Part shown: positions 13,724-21,157 of the stretch, piece by piece | Layout: every line of letters starts with the position of its first letter | How positions within the stretch are numbered: position 1 is the stretch's first letter | Assembly: GCA_000378025.1 (NCBI GenBank) | Contig: KB899087.1 | Coordinates: 1,550,001 to 1,614,000 of the forward strand | Origin: Xanthobacteraceae bacterium 501b | GTDB lineage: Bacteria; Pseudomonadota; Alphaproteobacteria; Rhizobiales; Xanthobacteraceae | Direction: 5' to 3' | DNA: 64,000 nt | Program-made: the position numbers and the translations under genes | Notes under the pieces: generated by a model | The model's database searches: none | What the model saw: the letters and a program-made list of their open reading frames with translations, nothing else | What the model was told of the DNA's origin: nothing

Positions 13724-13907
13724 AAATAAATCTTGCGGGGGTTGTGAGAACATCACATCCTCTGTACGATAAGGCATCGATCTTGGACGTTGAACTTTGT
13801 TTTGCGCACCCGTGCGCCGTAGCGAACTTCCTCTCAAATCGATGTCAACCTGATGTTCGCATGCGTGCGAGCACTCAAATCACTATGTCGACTGAAAGGA
13901 TTTAGTC

Positions 13908-14117
13908 ATGGCTACGGGTACTGTGAAGTGGTTTAACGGCCAGAAGGGCTTTGGTTTCATTCAGCCGGACAACGGCGGGCCGGACGTGTTCGTTCACATC
14001 TCTGCTGTCGAGCGCGCGGGCCTCATGGGCCTGAACGAAGGCCAGAAGGTGTCCTACGAGCTCGAGACCGACCGCCGCAGCGGCAAGAGCTCGGCCGGCA
14101 GCCTCAAGGCTGCGTGA
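13908..14117 (+). CDS. Cold-shock domain protein (CspA family)
   Basis: This 69-residue OB-fold protein binds single-stranded RNA or DNA and acts as an RNA chaperone. The RNP1 motif KGFGFI and RNP2 motif VFVHI are intact, and the start [18 protein letters not shown] is standard. AAAGGA lies eight bases before the ATG. A gene-free 5' region of about 180 bases with a small GCGCA/TGCGC hairpin near 13804 precedes it, as in cold-inducible csp mRNAs, where a long leader controls translation. A strong terminator follows. Confidence 0.95.
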   Translation: MATGTVKWFNGQKGFGFIQPDNGGPDVFVHISAVERAGLMGLNEGQKVSYELETDRRSGKSSAGSLKAA

Positions 14118-14178
14118 AGACGTTGCTTCCGGTCTTTGACCACGGATGTACTGGCAACGGCCGTTGAGGCAGTAATGG

Positions 14179-14206
14179 AAAGGCCGGGGAAACCCGGCCT
14201 TTTTTT
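14179..14206 (+). terminator. Rho-independent terminator after the csp gene
   Basis: The stem AAAGGCCGGG pairs with CCCGGCCTTT around a four-base GAAA loop and runs straight into a T-tract. It lies about 60 bases after the csp stop codon and is the clearest intrinsic terminator in the window. Confidence 0.93.
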
Positions 14207-14229
14207 GCGTTTACGAAGGGAAGTTCAGC

Positions 14230-14457
14230 ATGCCCAAACGAGCGCAGGAGACACCCTTCAAGCCGAAGATGTCTCAATCTGAAAGCAAGGCCGATTCCGT
14301 TTCCCGGATCGCCATGTCGATGATCGAGCACGAATCCGTGGCGCGCGAAGCCAAGATCGCCCGCCTGCGGCAGGCGCGTCTGGCCCAGGAGGCCGCCGAG
14401 CGCAGCCTCGCCGCCTCAGCGCCCCCCAAGCCCACCCGCCGCACCGTCAAGCGTTAA
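14230..14457 (+). CDS. Small basic protein of unknown function (75 aa)
   Basis: I do not recognise a family. The product is rich in Lys, Arg, Ala and Glu. A helical middle (SRIAMSMIEHESVAREAKIA) is followed by an Ala/Arg-rich helix and a basic Pro-containing tail ending TRRTVKR. GGGAAG lies six bases before the ATG at 14230, which supports translation. It is the first gene after the csp terminator and is followed 35 bases later by another small ORF in the same direction. A nucleic-acid-binding role is possible from the charge but is not shown. Confidence 0.6.
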   Translation: MPKRAQETPFKPKMSQSESKADSVSRIAMSMIEHESVAREAKIARLRQARLAQEAAERSLAASAPPKPTRRTVKR

Positions 14458-14492
14458 TCTCCCGCAAGCGTTAGTTTCCCGCGAAAGCTGCC

Positions 14493-14705
14493 ATGCCTGC
14501 TGCCCTGAACGACCCCATGACCCTGAAGCTCAAGACGCTGCGCAACCGGCTGCTGGCCGAGCAGCGCGATCTGATTTCCATCGCCGCCGAGATCAACGCC
14601 CTGCCCTCCGACAAGACGATCCAGAAGATCGCCAGTCTAGAAGTCGCCATCGGTGCCGTCGAATCGATGCTCGATGAGGAAGCCGGCGAGCGGACGGCGA
14701 AATAG
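14493..14705 (+). CDS. Small helical protein of unknown function (70 aa)
   Basis: No family is recognised. The protein is predicted to be almost entirely helical with a leucine-rich amphipathic pattern (MTLKLKTLRNRLLAEQRDLI), suggesting a short coiled coil. The ATG at 14493 gives MPAALNDP; the ATG at 14517 (MTLKLK) is an equally good start. Codon usage matches the neighbours. It is followed convergently by the TetR gene 12 bases later. Confidence 0.55.
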   Translation: MPAALNDPMTLKLKTLRNRLLAEQRDLISIAAEINALPSDKTIQKIASLEVAIGAVESMLDEEAGERTAK

Positions 14706-14717
14706 CGCCCGGCCGGT

Positions 14718-15314
14718 TCAGCCCGGCTTTGCCAGCAGCCCCTGCGCCAGGCAGCGGAACGCCTCGATCGCCTTTGGCAGCGCCTGTTCCGGGGAGGGGC
14801 TCGCAGCCGTCCACAGCGCCGCGTTCAGCGCCGCACCATTGATCAGCCACGCCGTCGCCGCCGAGTCCACCGGCTTCAGCACGCCGTCGGCGATCAGCCT
14901 TTCCACCGTGCGACGGGTGGTCTCCAGGCAGGCGTTCTGGCTCGGCCATTGCGAGGGATCGCCAAGCACGGCTGGTCCATCGAGCAGCACAATGCGCTGC
15001 ACCTCCGGCTCCAGCGCCATCTCGATATAGGCGGCGCCCTCGGCCAGCAGCCCTTCCCATGGCGTGCCGGCGCGGGCGGCGATCGCCTGGGCGCGGGCGG
15101 CCATTTCGGCATCGATCTGGTGCACCACGGCGGCCAGAAGCCCGCGCTTGTCGCCGAAATTATGATAGAGCGCCCCGCGCGTCAGCCCGGCCGCCGCCGT
15201 CAGATCATCCATCGAGGCCTCGGCATAGCCCTTTTCGGCAAAGGCCTTGCGCGCCGCCGCCACCAGGCTGGCGCGGGTCGCCTCCATCTTTTCCGCCCGT
15301 CGTCCCACGGCCAT
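14718..15314 (-). CDS. TetR family transcriptional repressor
   Basis: The N-terminal TetR helix-turn-helix reads KMEATRASLVAAARKAFAEK then GYAEASMDDL and AAGLTRGALYHNFGDKRGLL, a very typical pattern. A ligand-binding C-terminal domain fills the rest (198 residues in all). The start at 15314 (MAVGRRAEK) is preferred. Upstream in-frame starts at 15350 and 15356 lie in or next to an operator palindrome, and AAGGAAG stands upstream of 15314. It is divergent from a RidA-family gene, with two similar palindromes between them, so it probably represses both. The effector is unknown. Confidence 0.88.
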   Translation of the reverse strand: MAVGRRAEKMEATRASLVAAARKAFAEKGYAEASMDDLTAAAGLTRGALYHNFGDKRGLLAAVVHQIDAEMAARAQAIAARAGTPWEGLLAEGAAYIEMALEPEVQRIVLLDGPAVLGDPSQWPSQNACLETTRRTVERLIADGVLKPVDSAATAWLINGAALNAALWTAASPSPEQALPKAIEAFRCLAQGLLAKPG

Positions 15315-15353
15315 GTCGTGCTCATCTTCCTTAAGGGCCCGAGCGCCCATTGA

Positions 15354-15394
15354 CATACGTCACGTATGCGAACACTCTCACATACGAAACGTAT
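15354..15394. promoter_or_regulatory. Twin operator palindromes between TetR and RidA genes
   Basis: CATACG-TCA-CGTATG (15354-15368) and ATACG-AAA-CGTAT (15382-15394) are perfect inverted repeats with the same half-site and three-base spacer. Their centres are 27 bases apart, under three helical turns. They lie between the divergent genes and are the obvious binding sites for the TetR protein. Confidence 0.75.
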
Positions 15395-15452
15395 ATCAGA
15401 TCGTGCCGCCCTCGGAATAGCCGGCGGCGGCATGGCCAACCGAAAGGACACG

Positions 15453-15860
15453 ATGATGCGCGACGCCGTATTCCCCGCTGGCCGGCACGCCCTTTATGAG
15501 AAGCATGGCTATTCCGCCGCTATACGGTCGGGAGACCTTCTGTTCGTGTCGGGACAGGTGGGCAGCCGCCCGGATGGCAGCCGCGAGCCTGAATTTCCCC
15601 GCCAGGTCGAGCAGGCCTTCGCCAATTTGCGGGCGACGCTCGCCGCCGCCGGCTGCAGCTTCGACGACGTAATCGACGTGACCACCTTCCACACCGACCC
15701 CGAGAATCAGTTCGACACCGTCCTGGCGGCAAAGGCGCAGGCCTTTCCGGCGGCGCCCTTTCCCGCCTGGACCGCCATCGGGGTGAACTGGCTTGCCGGC
15801 TTCGACTTCGAGATCAAGGTGATCGCGCGACTGCCCGCACAGGCCGCGCCGTCGAACTGA
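15453..15860 (+). CDS. RidA family (YjgF/Rid) protein
   Basis: Rid proteins hydrolyse reactive enamine/imine intermediates or serve in catabolic pathways. The 135-residue product has the Rid-fold pattern SGDLLFVSGQVG, QVEQAFANLRATLAAAG, DVIDVTTFHTD and a C-terminal EIKVIARL strand. The conserved active-site Arg near position 105 of RidA is not obvious, so it may belong to one of the Rid4-7 groups rather than archetypal RidA. AAAGGAC lies just before the paired ATGs at 15453/15456; the longer frame from 15366 begins inside the operator and is rejected. Probably repressed by the divergent TetR. Confidence 0.8.
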   Translation: MMRDAVFPAGRHALYEKHGYSAAIRSGDLLFVSGQVGSRPDGSREPEFPRQVEQAFANLRATLAAAGCSFDDVIDVTTFHTDPENQFDTVLAAKAQAFPAAPFPAWTAIGVNWLAGFDFEIKVIARLPAQAAPSN

Positions 15861-15885
15861 ACGGCCGCGTTGCGCCGCCAATGCC

Positions 15886-16002
15886 TCAGCTGAAGATCGC
15901 CTGATAGGTGAAGCGGTTCCCGTCACCGGCGATGGGGACGAGAAACATGTCCAGCTCGCCCAGCGCCGCATGGTGCGGGCGATGGGTGAGCTGGGCCAGG
16001 CA
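15886..16002 (-). pseudogene. C-terminal remnant resembling DUF6916 protein
   Basis: On the minus strand a short open stretch reads LTHRPHHAALGELDMFLVPI and then AGDGNRFTYQAIFS before a stop. This matches my recollection of the C-terminus of DUF6916 proteins (H-P-A-L-G-x-x-x-L-F-L-V-P-I ... Y-E-A-x-F-N). Those proteins are often encoded next to tail-collar genes such as the three found here at 20.6-22.3 kb. An in-frame TAG at 16003-16005 cuts it off and no start is visible, so it looks like a decayed gene. The family assignment is from memory. Confidence 0.45.
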
Positions 16003-16216
16003 CTACACGCAGGACGATTCGCAAGGGCACGGGCAAGACCTAGCCTGACCGCGAAGCCGTCGCCACGCGCGGCTCGAACGGCTGAAGCGTCCATGCGGGG
16101 CCTGCCCAGGCGATTCCTCTCTCCCTGCGTCATGCACTTCAAGGTTGACATACACTGGACGATACCACCCCGGCAGGATAGGTGTAGAGATAATGGCGAC
16201 AACTTGAGCGTGACCC

Positions 16217-16498
16217 ATGCCCCTCTCGCCCAATTCGGAGGTCGTTCGGCGGCCCCATCCGCTTGAAGCTGCCATTGGCGACACGCAGGTTCTGCTGGAT
16301 GTCGAACAGGGCCTTTATTTCGGGCTGAACGCGGTCGCCAGCAGCATCTGGCAGCGTCTGGAGCAGCCCATCCGGGTCGGCGACCTCTGCCATTCGCTGA
16401 TGGCGGAATATGAGGGCGAGGAAGCGCGCATCGAGGCCGAGGTGTTTGCCTTTCTGGCACAGCTTGAAGCCCAGAACCTGATCGATATTCGCGCGTGA
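16217..16498 (+). CDS. PqqD-like RiPP recognition element protein
   Basis: This 93-residue protein has the small winged-helix PqqD fold used to bind leader peptides of ribosomal peptides. The pattern includes LLDVEQGLYFGLNAVASSIW and a C-terminal helix pair ending LEAQNLIDI. Discrete proteins of this kind (called B1 in lasso clusters) present the precursor to modifying enzymes. It overlaps the next gene by four bases (GTGA), implying translational coupling with the kinase. No pqqABCE genes are near, so a role in PQQ synthesis is unlikely. Confidence 0.82.
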   Translation: MPLSPNSEVVRRPHPLEAAIGDTQVLLDVEQGLYFGLNAVASSIWQRLEQPIRVGDLCHSLMAEYEGEEARIEAEVFAFLAQLEAQNLIDIRA

Positions 16499-17412
16499 GT
16501 GTGGCGCCCCTGACCGATGGCCTCCTCTGCGGCTGGCGCATCCGTTCCGCCATCGCATTGCCCGAACTCCTGGAATGGCAGGGGGACGACCGGCCGCCTG
16601 ACCTCACCGTCCGACTCGGCGACGTTGACGAGCACCTGCCCGAGGGCCGGACACTGAGCCCGTTCCTTGAGATCGACGGCACCGGCACCGGCCTGTTGCA
16701 GGTGCCGGAGGTGGGGCGGTTCCTTGTGCGACCATCCGGCGGCATCACCATCGCGCCGCAGCCGGAGGCGAGCGCCGCCGAGATTCGGCTGTTCCTGCTC
16801 GGCTCGGTGCTCGGCCTAGTCTGCCATCAGCGCGCCCTGCTGCCGCTGCACGCCTCCAGCGTCGTGATCGATGGCGGTGCTGTGGCCTTCTGCGGCCCGT
16901 CGGGCATGGGCAAGTCCACCCTGGCGCTTCGCTTTGCCCGGCGCGGCCACGCGGTCGTCTCGGACGATGTCTGCGTCCTCGACAGCGGTGGGCCTGCCAG
17001 GGTGCGGCCCTCCTTTCCGCGGCTGAAACTCTGGCGTGATGCGATCGAGGATGCGTCGCTTTCTCCCGAGGGACTGGAGCGCAACCGGCGCGGGCAGGAA
17101 AAGTACCATTTCCTGGAGCCGGAGGCGGGCGTGCGCGATTCCCTCCCCCTGCGTGCCATCTTCCTTTTGCGCCGGCCCGAACGCGGCGAAGTGGAAGGCA
17201 TCGAGCGGCTGTCGGCGCCGCTCGACATCCTCGCCGCGCTGGAGGCCGAGACGTTCCGGCTGCCGGTCGGGCGGGCGCTGGGGACCGAGAAGGCGCTGTT
17301 TCAGGCGCGCACGCTCATCGCCAGTACGGTGCCCGTCTATCAGCTTCGGCGCCAGCCGGATGCACCGCCCGAGCGCTGGCTCGACGCCATCGCGGCGATC
17401 GTGCGGGGATGA
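16495..17412 (+). CDS. HPr-kinase-like peptide kinase
   Basis: The 305-residue protein carries the P-loop GPSGMGKS at residues 134-141, then a SDDV motif at 156-159. This is the arrangement of the HprK/P catalytic fold without its N-terminal regulatory domain. Homologues in lasso-peptide clusters (PadeK, ThcoK) phosphorylate the C-terminal serine of the precursor. The gene starts with GTG inside the pqqD-like stop codon and ends in an ATGA overlap with the sulfotransferase gene, so the three form one operon. Carbon-catabolite HPr kinase is unlikely because no PTS genes are adjacent. Confidence 0.85.
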   Translation: MSVAPLTDGLLCGWRIRSAIALPELLEWQGDDRPPDLTVRLGDVDEHLPEGRTLSPFLEIDGTGTGLLQVPEVGRFLVRPSGGITIAPQPEASAAEIRLFLLGSVLGLVCHQRALLPLHASSVVIDGGAVAFCGPSGMGKSTLALRFARRGHAVVSDDVCVLDSGGPARVRPSFPRLKLWRDAIEDASLSPEGLERNRRGQEKYHFLEPEAGVRDSLPLRAIFLLRRPERGEVEGIERLSAPLDILAALEAETFRLPVGRALGTEKALFQARTLIASTVPVYQLRRQPDAPPERWLDAIAAIVRG

Positions 17413-18245
17413 GCGGCCTCGCGCTCATCGCCTCCTATCCCAAGTCCGGCAACACCTGGCTGCGGGCCTTCCTCGCCAGCCATCTGCACGGAGGCCAGCC
17501 GATCGATCTCAATGGCGACCTCGTGCGCATCAGGAACGTGACCGGCCGTAGCCTGCAGGACAGGCATGCCGGCCTGGAGCATTCGGACCTCACTCCCAAT
17601 GAGGTGGCTCTGCTTCGGCCCCTCTCCAGCCGCCGCATCGCCCGGCAACAGCCGGGCCTCTACAAGACGCACGATTCCAATCTCGTTCCGCCCGGCGCGC
17701 GCGAACCGGCGATCCCCGCCGACGCCATAGACCGCGTCGTCTACATCGTCCGGGACCCGCGCGATGTGGCGATCTCAATGGCGCATCATTTCGGCTGGTC
17801 GCTCGCGGCCAGCGTCGATCGGATGGGCGACACGGCGTTCTGCATCGGGCTCTCCTCGCCGGGGCTCAACATGAATATCGAGCAGTGGGTCTCCTCCTGG
17901 AGCGCCCATGTGGAGAGCTGGCTCGACGCGGGCGATCTGCACCTGCTGCCGCTGCGCTATGAGGACCTGCTGGCCGACCCGCCGGGGCATTTCACCCAGC
18001 TCTGCCGGTTCCTCGGTCTCGACGACACGCGCCACGCCGTCAGTCGCAGCCTGGAAGCGAGCAGCTTCACCGCTCTCGCCGACCAGGAGGCCCGCACGGG
18101 GTTCCGCGAGCGGTACGCGGCCTCAACCGCGCCCTTTTTCCGCAAGGGAGGCGCGGGCGGGTGGCGCGGGGAATTGCCGCCGGAACTGGCCGAGCGCGTA
18201 GCCTGCACGCATCGTCGGGTCATGGCGCGCTTCGCCTATCGCTGA
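17409..18245 (+). CDS. PAPS-dependent sulfotransferase
   Basis: It transfers a sulfuryl group from PAPS to a hydroxyl or amine. The 278-residue sequence has the 5'-phosphosulfate loop YPKSGNTWLRAFL (residues 10-22) and the 3'-phosphate-binding motif VYIVRDPRDVAISMAHHFG. It also has LPLRYEDLLADP and a C-terminal FFRKGGAGGWRGEL segment typical of cytosolic-type sulfotransferases. It is translationally coupled to the kinase gene. The acceptor may be the peptide encoded on the opposite strand at 20.3 kb, which has many Ser/Thr but no Tyr. Confidence 0.9.
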   Translation: MSGLALIASYPKSGNTWLRAFLASHLHGGQPIDLNGDLVRIRNVTGRSLQDRHAGLEHSDLTPNEVALLRPLSSRRIARQQPGLYKTHDSNLVPPGAREPAIPADAIDRVVYIVRDPRDVAISMAHHFGWSLAASVDRMGDTAFCIGLSSPGLNMNIEQWVSSWSAHVESWLDAGDLHLLPLRYEDLLADPPGHFTQLCRFLGLDDTRHAVSRSLEASSFTALADQEARTGFRERYAASTAPFFRKGGAGGWRGELPPELAERVACTHRRVMARFAYR

Positions 18246-18273
18246 CGGCCCGCCGCCGGGACACGAGGGAGCG

Positions 18274-20145
18274 CTACCCGTTGCCGCCCTCGACCCGGCG
18301 GATGAAGCGGCCGGCGGTGAGCGCACGGCTGAAGGCGCAGAGATAGTCAAAAGTCGCCCGCTCACTTGCGTTCTCGACACCGGGCCAGGCATCGAGGAGT
18401 TGGTCCATGCGGTCGAGATCGAGGCACTCGCTGGCGAAAGGGCTGTTGCGCAGCCGCGCCACTTCCGCCCGCAGGCCGGGGAGCGCTTCCTGGAAGCCTA
18501 CCCGCCAGTCGGCCGCCTGCAGCCCCTTGCGCCGCTCATTCAGCACGACGTCCGGCACCAGCCCGCGCATCGCCCGGCGGATGAGCGAGCGCGGCACGCC
18601 GCCCAGCGCAAACTGCTCGTCTGGAATGGAGAGGCACAGTTCGATCAGCCGCCGGTCGCTGGTGGGATCGCGCACATCGATGCCGAACAGACGGCGGGTC
18701 GCCATAGCGGAATGGCCGCGATGGTCGGTGCGGTCGAGCACCGCCAGGCGCAGCGCGCGACTGTCGCCACGTGCGAGGTTGCCGAGGTTGCAGGCCATGT
18801 CGATGGCGCGCTCCTCCATGCCGGAGCGGTGGAGAAACGCGGGATGGATGGCGGAATAATCGAACAGCCCCGGCGCCCCGCGCCCAAGGGCAGCGCGCAA
18901 GCTGCGGCTGAGACGCTTCGGCAGCAGGCTGTCCGCCGCCTCCCCGGCAATGCCGAGCCAGGAGCGCCCGCCACCGCGCCGCATGTCGCGCATGGTTCGC
19001 AACGCGCCGAGCAGATCGCCACTTCGCACGCGCGCCGCCAGTGGATCGCCGCTGCCATGGCTGATGGTCATATTGCCCATCGTCCCCTGCAGAACGACAT
19101 CGAGCCGTCGGCGCTTCGCCTCGCGGAAGATGGCGGTGATCCAGACATTGTTGGAGGCATTCAGCACCGGCCAGTCATTTCCCATCTCGCTCCGGTCCAG
19201 CGCGTCGAGAATTGGCTCGGAATCATTGTCGATCCGCACATGGGCGATGTTGGGGTAAAGCGCCGCCACCGCGGCGGCGCGGGGCCATTCATCGGTGAAG
19301 CGGTTGCGGCTGGCGGGCTGCGCATGGCGCGGCGCGGCGGTGAAGGCGGTCAGCTCCCGCCCCTGCGCCGAAAGCTCCCGCGCCGCCAGCGCGGTGACGC
19401 TGGAACTGTCGAGCCCGCCCGAGAGTTCGCTGCCGATCCGCTCGCCGGGGCGGATGCGGGCACGCACCGCCTCGCCGAGCACCTCGCGCAGCGCGTCTTC
19501 GTAGTCCGCGTCGCGCGGCAGGTGAAGCGTCGCCAGGTTCTCCGGCTGCCACCAGCGCTCCAGCGCGAACTCACCCGCCGCCCAGCGCACGCAATGGCCG
19601 GGCGGCACCCGGTTGATGCCGCGAAAGAAGGTACGCAGCGGCTCGCGCGGCAGCATGCTCAGCCAGGCGGCCATCTGGTCCGGGTCGATCTCGCGCGGCA
19701 CCTCGGGGCAGGCGAACAGGCCGCGCTGCTCGGTTGCAAAGAGGAGGCGCCCACGATCGGTCCAGAAGAACAACGTGCGCAGGGCGCCGGGATCGGTGGC
19801 GAGGTAGAAGGCGCGCTCGTCCCTGTCCCAGACCGCGCAGGCATAGTCGCCGATAAGATGGGTGAAGCAGTCCCTCCCCCAGCGGTGATAGGCCGCCAGC
19901 AGGAGCGCGCCGGTATCGATGGAGGCGGCGAGGCAGAGATGCCGCAGGAGCGCGTCGCGGTTGTCCAGCCGGCCATCGAAGGCAAGAGCCGCGCGGCTGT
20001 CCTGCGCGGCGATCGCGTCCTCGCAGGCGGCGAGAACGCACTCGGCGGCTACCGCCGCAGAAAGGCCGCGTGCCGACCGCCGGAGAGCGGCGAGGCACCG
20101 CTCGGCTGTTCCAGGCGCCAGGTTCAGCCCGCCGCAGAATCCCAT
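18274..20145 (-). CDS. Asparagine-synthetase homologue, RiPP cyclase-like
   Basis: The 623-residue protein has an N-terminal glutaminase-like domain (FDGRLDNRDALLRHL near residue 56, DYACAVWDRDE near 100). A C-terminal synthetase domain follows, with the PP-loop SGGLDSS at residues 242-248. Genuine AsnB needs Cys at position 2; here the start reads MGFCGG, putting Cys at position 4, so ammonia release from Gln is doubtful. In lasso clusters a homologue adenylates an Asp/Glu side chain to close the ring. The start at 20145 is chosen by homology over 20202. It lies 71 bases after the precursor-like ORF on the same strand. Confidence 0.82.
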   Translation of the reverse strand: MGFCGGLNLAPGTAERCLAALRRSARGLSAAVAAECVLAACEDAIAAQDSRAALAFDGRLDNRDALLRHLCLAASIDTGALLLAAYHRWGRDCFTHLIGDYACAVWDRDERAFYLATDPGALRTLFFWTDRGRLLFATEQRGLFACPEVPREIDPDQMAAWLSMLPREPLRTFFRGINRVPPGHCVRWAAGEFALERWWQPENLATLHLPRDADYEDALREVLGEAVRARIRPGERIGSELSGGLDSSSVTALAARELSAQGRELTAFTAAPRHAQPASRNRFTDEWPRAAAVAALYPNIAHVRIDNDSEPILDALDRSEMGNDWPVLNASNNVWITAIFREAKRRRLDVVLQGTMGNMTISHGSGDPLAARVRSGDLLGALRTMRDMRRGGGRSWLGIAGEAADSLLPKRLSRSLRAALGRGAPGLFDYSAIHPAFLHRSGMEERAIDMACNLGNLARGDSRALRLAVLDRTDHRGHSAMATRRLFGIDVRDPTSDRRLIELCLSIPDEQFALGGVPRSLIRRAMRGLVPDVVLNERRKGLQAADWRVGFQEALPGLRAEVARLRNSPFASECLDLDRMDQLLDAWPGVENASERATFDYLCAFSRALTAGRFIRRVEGGNG

Positions 20146-20216
20146 CAATGGAGCCTTATGGCCGCCAGCGCCGCCGTTCAGGGCCGCAGCCGACGGCGCC
20201 ACTCCCCGGTCGCGCT

Positions 20217-20372
20217 CTAGGAGGACACGCCGGAATCCGTGCTACCAGAATTATTCGCCTCTGCGCTGTGCAGAGGAGCCACCTCGATCACCGGCGTCTC
20301 CCAGCGGGGCTTGCCGGCCCGTGTCTCCGCCACTGCGGAAACGGATGTGGTCTCGTCCAATGCAGTTTTCAC
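20217..20372 (-). CDS. Candidate RiPP precursor peptide (51 aa)
   Basis: The GTG at 20372, with GAGGGG nine bases upstream, opens a 51-residue peptide. Its middle reads KPRWETPVIEVAPLH and its end is SAEANNSGSTDSGVSS. The K-P-x-W/Y-x-x-P-x-I-E-V stretch matches leader peptides recognised by PqqD-type proteins in lasso clusters of the paeninodin kind. The C-terminal residue is Ser, the known target of cluster-linked HPr-like kinases. A possible eight-residue ring would run from Ala39 to Asp46. The usual Thr at leader position -2 is Ala37 here, and no B2 leader protease is seen, so cyclisation is uncertain. Confidence 0.65.
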   Translation of the reverse strand: MKTALDETTSVSAVAETRAGKPRWETPVIEVAPLHSAEANNSGSTDSGVSS

Positions 20373-20415
20373 CGTTACAGCCCCTCGCGTCGGCCTCAAC
20401 CAAGGATAGGAAGTT

Positions 20416-20444
20416 ATGTTGCCCCACACGCGCGCGCGCGTCAA
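20416..20444 (-). promoter_or_regulatory. Possible sigma-70 promoter of the precursor gene
   Basis: Minus-strand TTGACG (20439-20444) and CAACAT (20416-20421) are 17 bases apart. Transcription would begin near 20410, about 38 bases before the GTG start. The spacer is an alternating CG tract (about 20425-20441), which is unusual. The -10 is weak. Confidence 0.35.
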
Positions 20445-20593
20445 ACGGCAGGGCCCGCAGAGGCGGTAAAAGGAATGCAACCAAGACGGTCACGTAGGCT
20501 CTTTACATTCTAAAGTTGCCCTCATAGGTTACATACAACCTTTGAGTGTATGCGCTTCGCATGCACGCCGCTTTCCGGTTGGGGCATTGAAAG

Positions 20594-21148
20594 ATGGCTG
20601 AGGCATATCTGGGCGAGATTCGCCTTTTTCCCTATGACAGGGTTCCCTACGGCTGGCTTCCGGCAGACGGCCGATTGCTCAGCATCGCGCCAAATCAGGC
20701 GCTGTTCGCCCTGCTCCAAAACACGTTTGGCGGGGACGGAAAGACTCAGTTTGCCCTGCCGGACCTGCGCGGCCGGGTTCCGCTCTGCGCTGGTGCCATT
20801 CGGGATGGAACTGACAGATTCTATGCACTCGGGGAGGCGGCAGGCGCGGAAACCTTCACCCTCGCCGTAAAGCATCTTCCGGCCCACACACATACGTTCA
20901 GGGCCTGCACCAAGGAGGGGACGACCGGCAACAGCACGAACGGTCACGTCGCCACCGTCAAGAAAGACGATCTGACCCCGCCAAACGAACGTTTGCTCTA
21001 TGGCGCCGCCGTTCCCGGCCAGACGGTGGCTCTGCACCCGCAATCCCTGTCACAGGTGGGCAGCGCTGGGGCGCACGAGAACATGCAGCCATTTGCCGTG
21101 GGCAGCTACTGCATCTGTCTGCGGGGAATTTGGCCCGAAAGGGAGTGA
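20594..21148 (+). CDS. Phage tail-collar domain protein 1 (MdpB-like)
   Basis: This 184-residue member of the microcystin-dependent-protein/tail-collar family has the N-terminal YLGEIRLFPYDRVPYGWLPA pattern and LPDLRGRVPLCAG. A variable middle and a C-terminal NMQPFAVGSYCICLRGIWP complete it. The fold is that of short phage tail-fibre tips. In bacteria, triplets of such genes occur outside prophages and their role is unclear; secretion or cell-surface display has been suggested. It is first of three tandem paralogues, nine bases before the next. No capsid, terminase or tail-tube gene is nearby. Confidence 0.85.
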   Translation: MAEAYLGEIRLFPYDRVPYGWLPADGRLLSIAPNQALFALLQNTFGGDGKTQFALPDLRGRVPLCAGAIRDGTDRFYALGEAAGAETFTLAVKHLPAHTHTFRACTKEGTTGNSTNGHVATVKKDDLTPPNERLLYGAAVPGQTVALHPQSLSQVGSAGAHENMQPFAVGSYCICLRGIWPERE

Positions 21149-21157
21149 GGAGCGACG

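Noticed and set aside
16145..16173. TTGACA as a promoter for the PqqD-like gene
   Set aside because: The -35 is perfect but no acceptable -10 lies 16-18 bases downstream.
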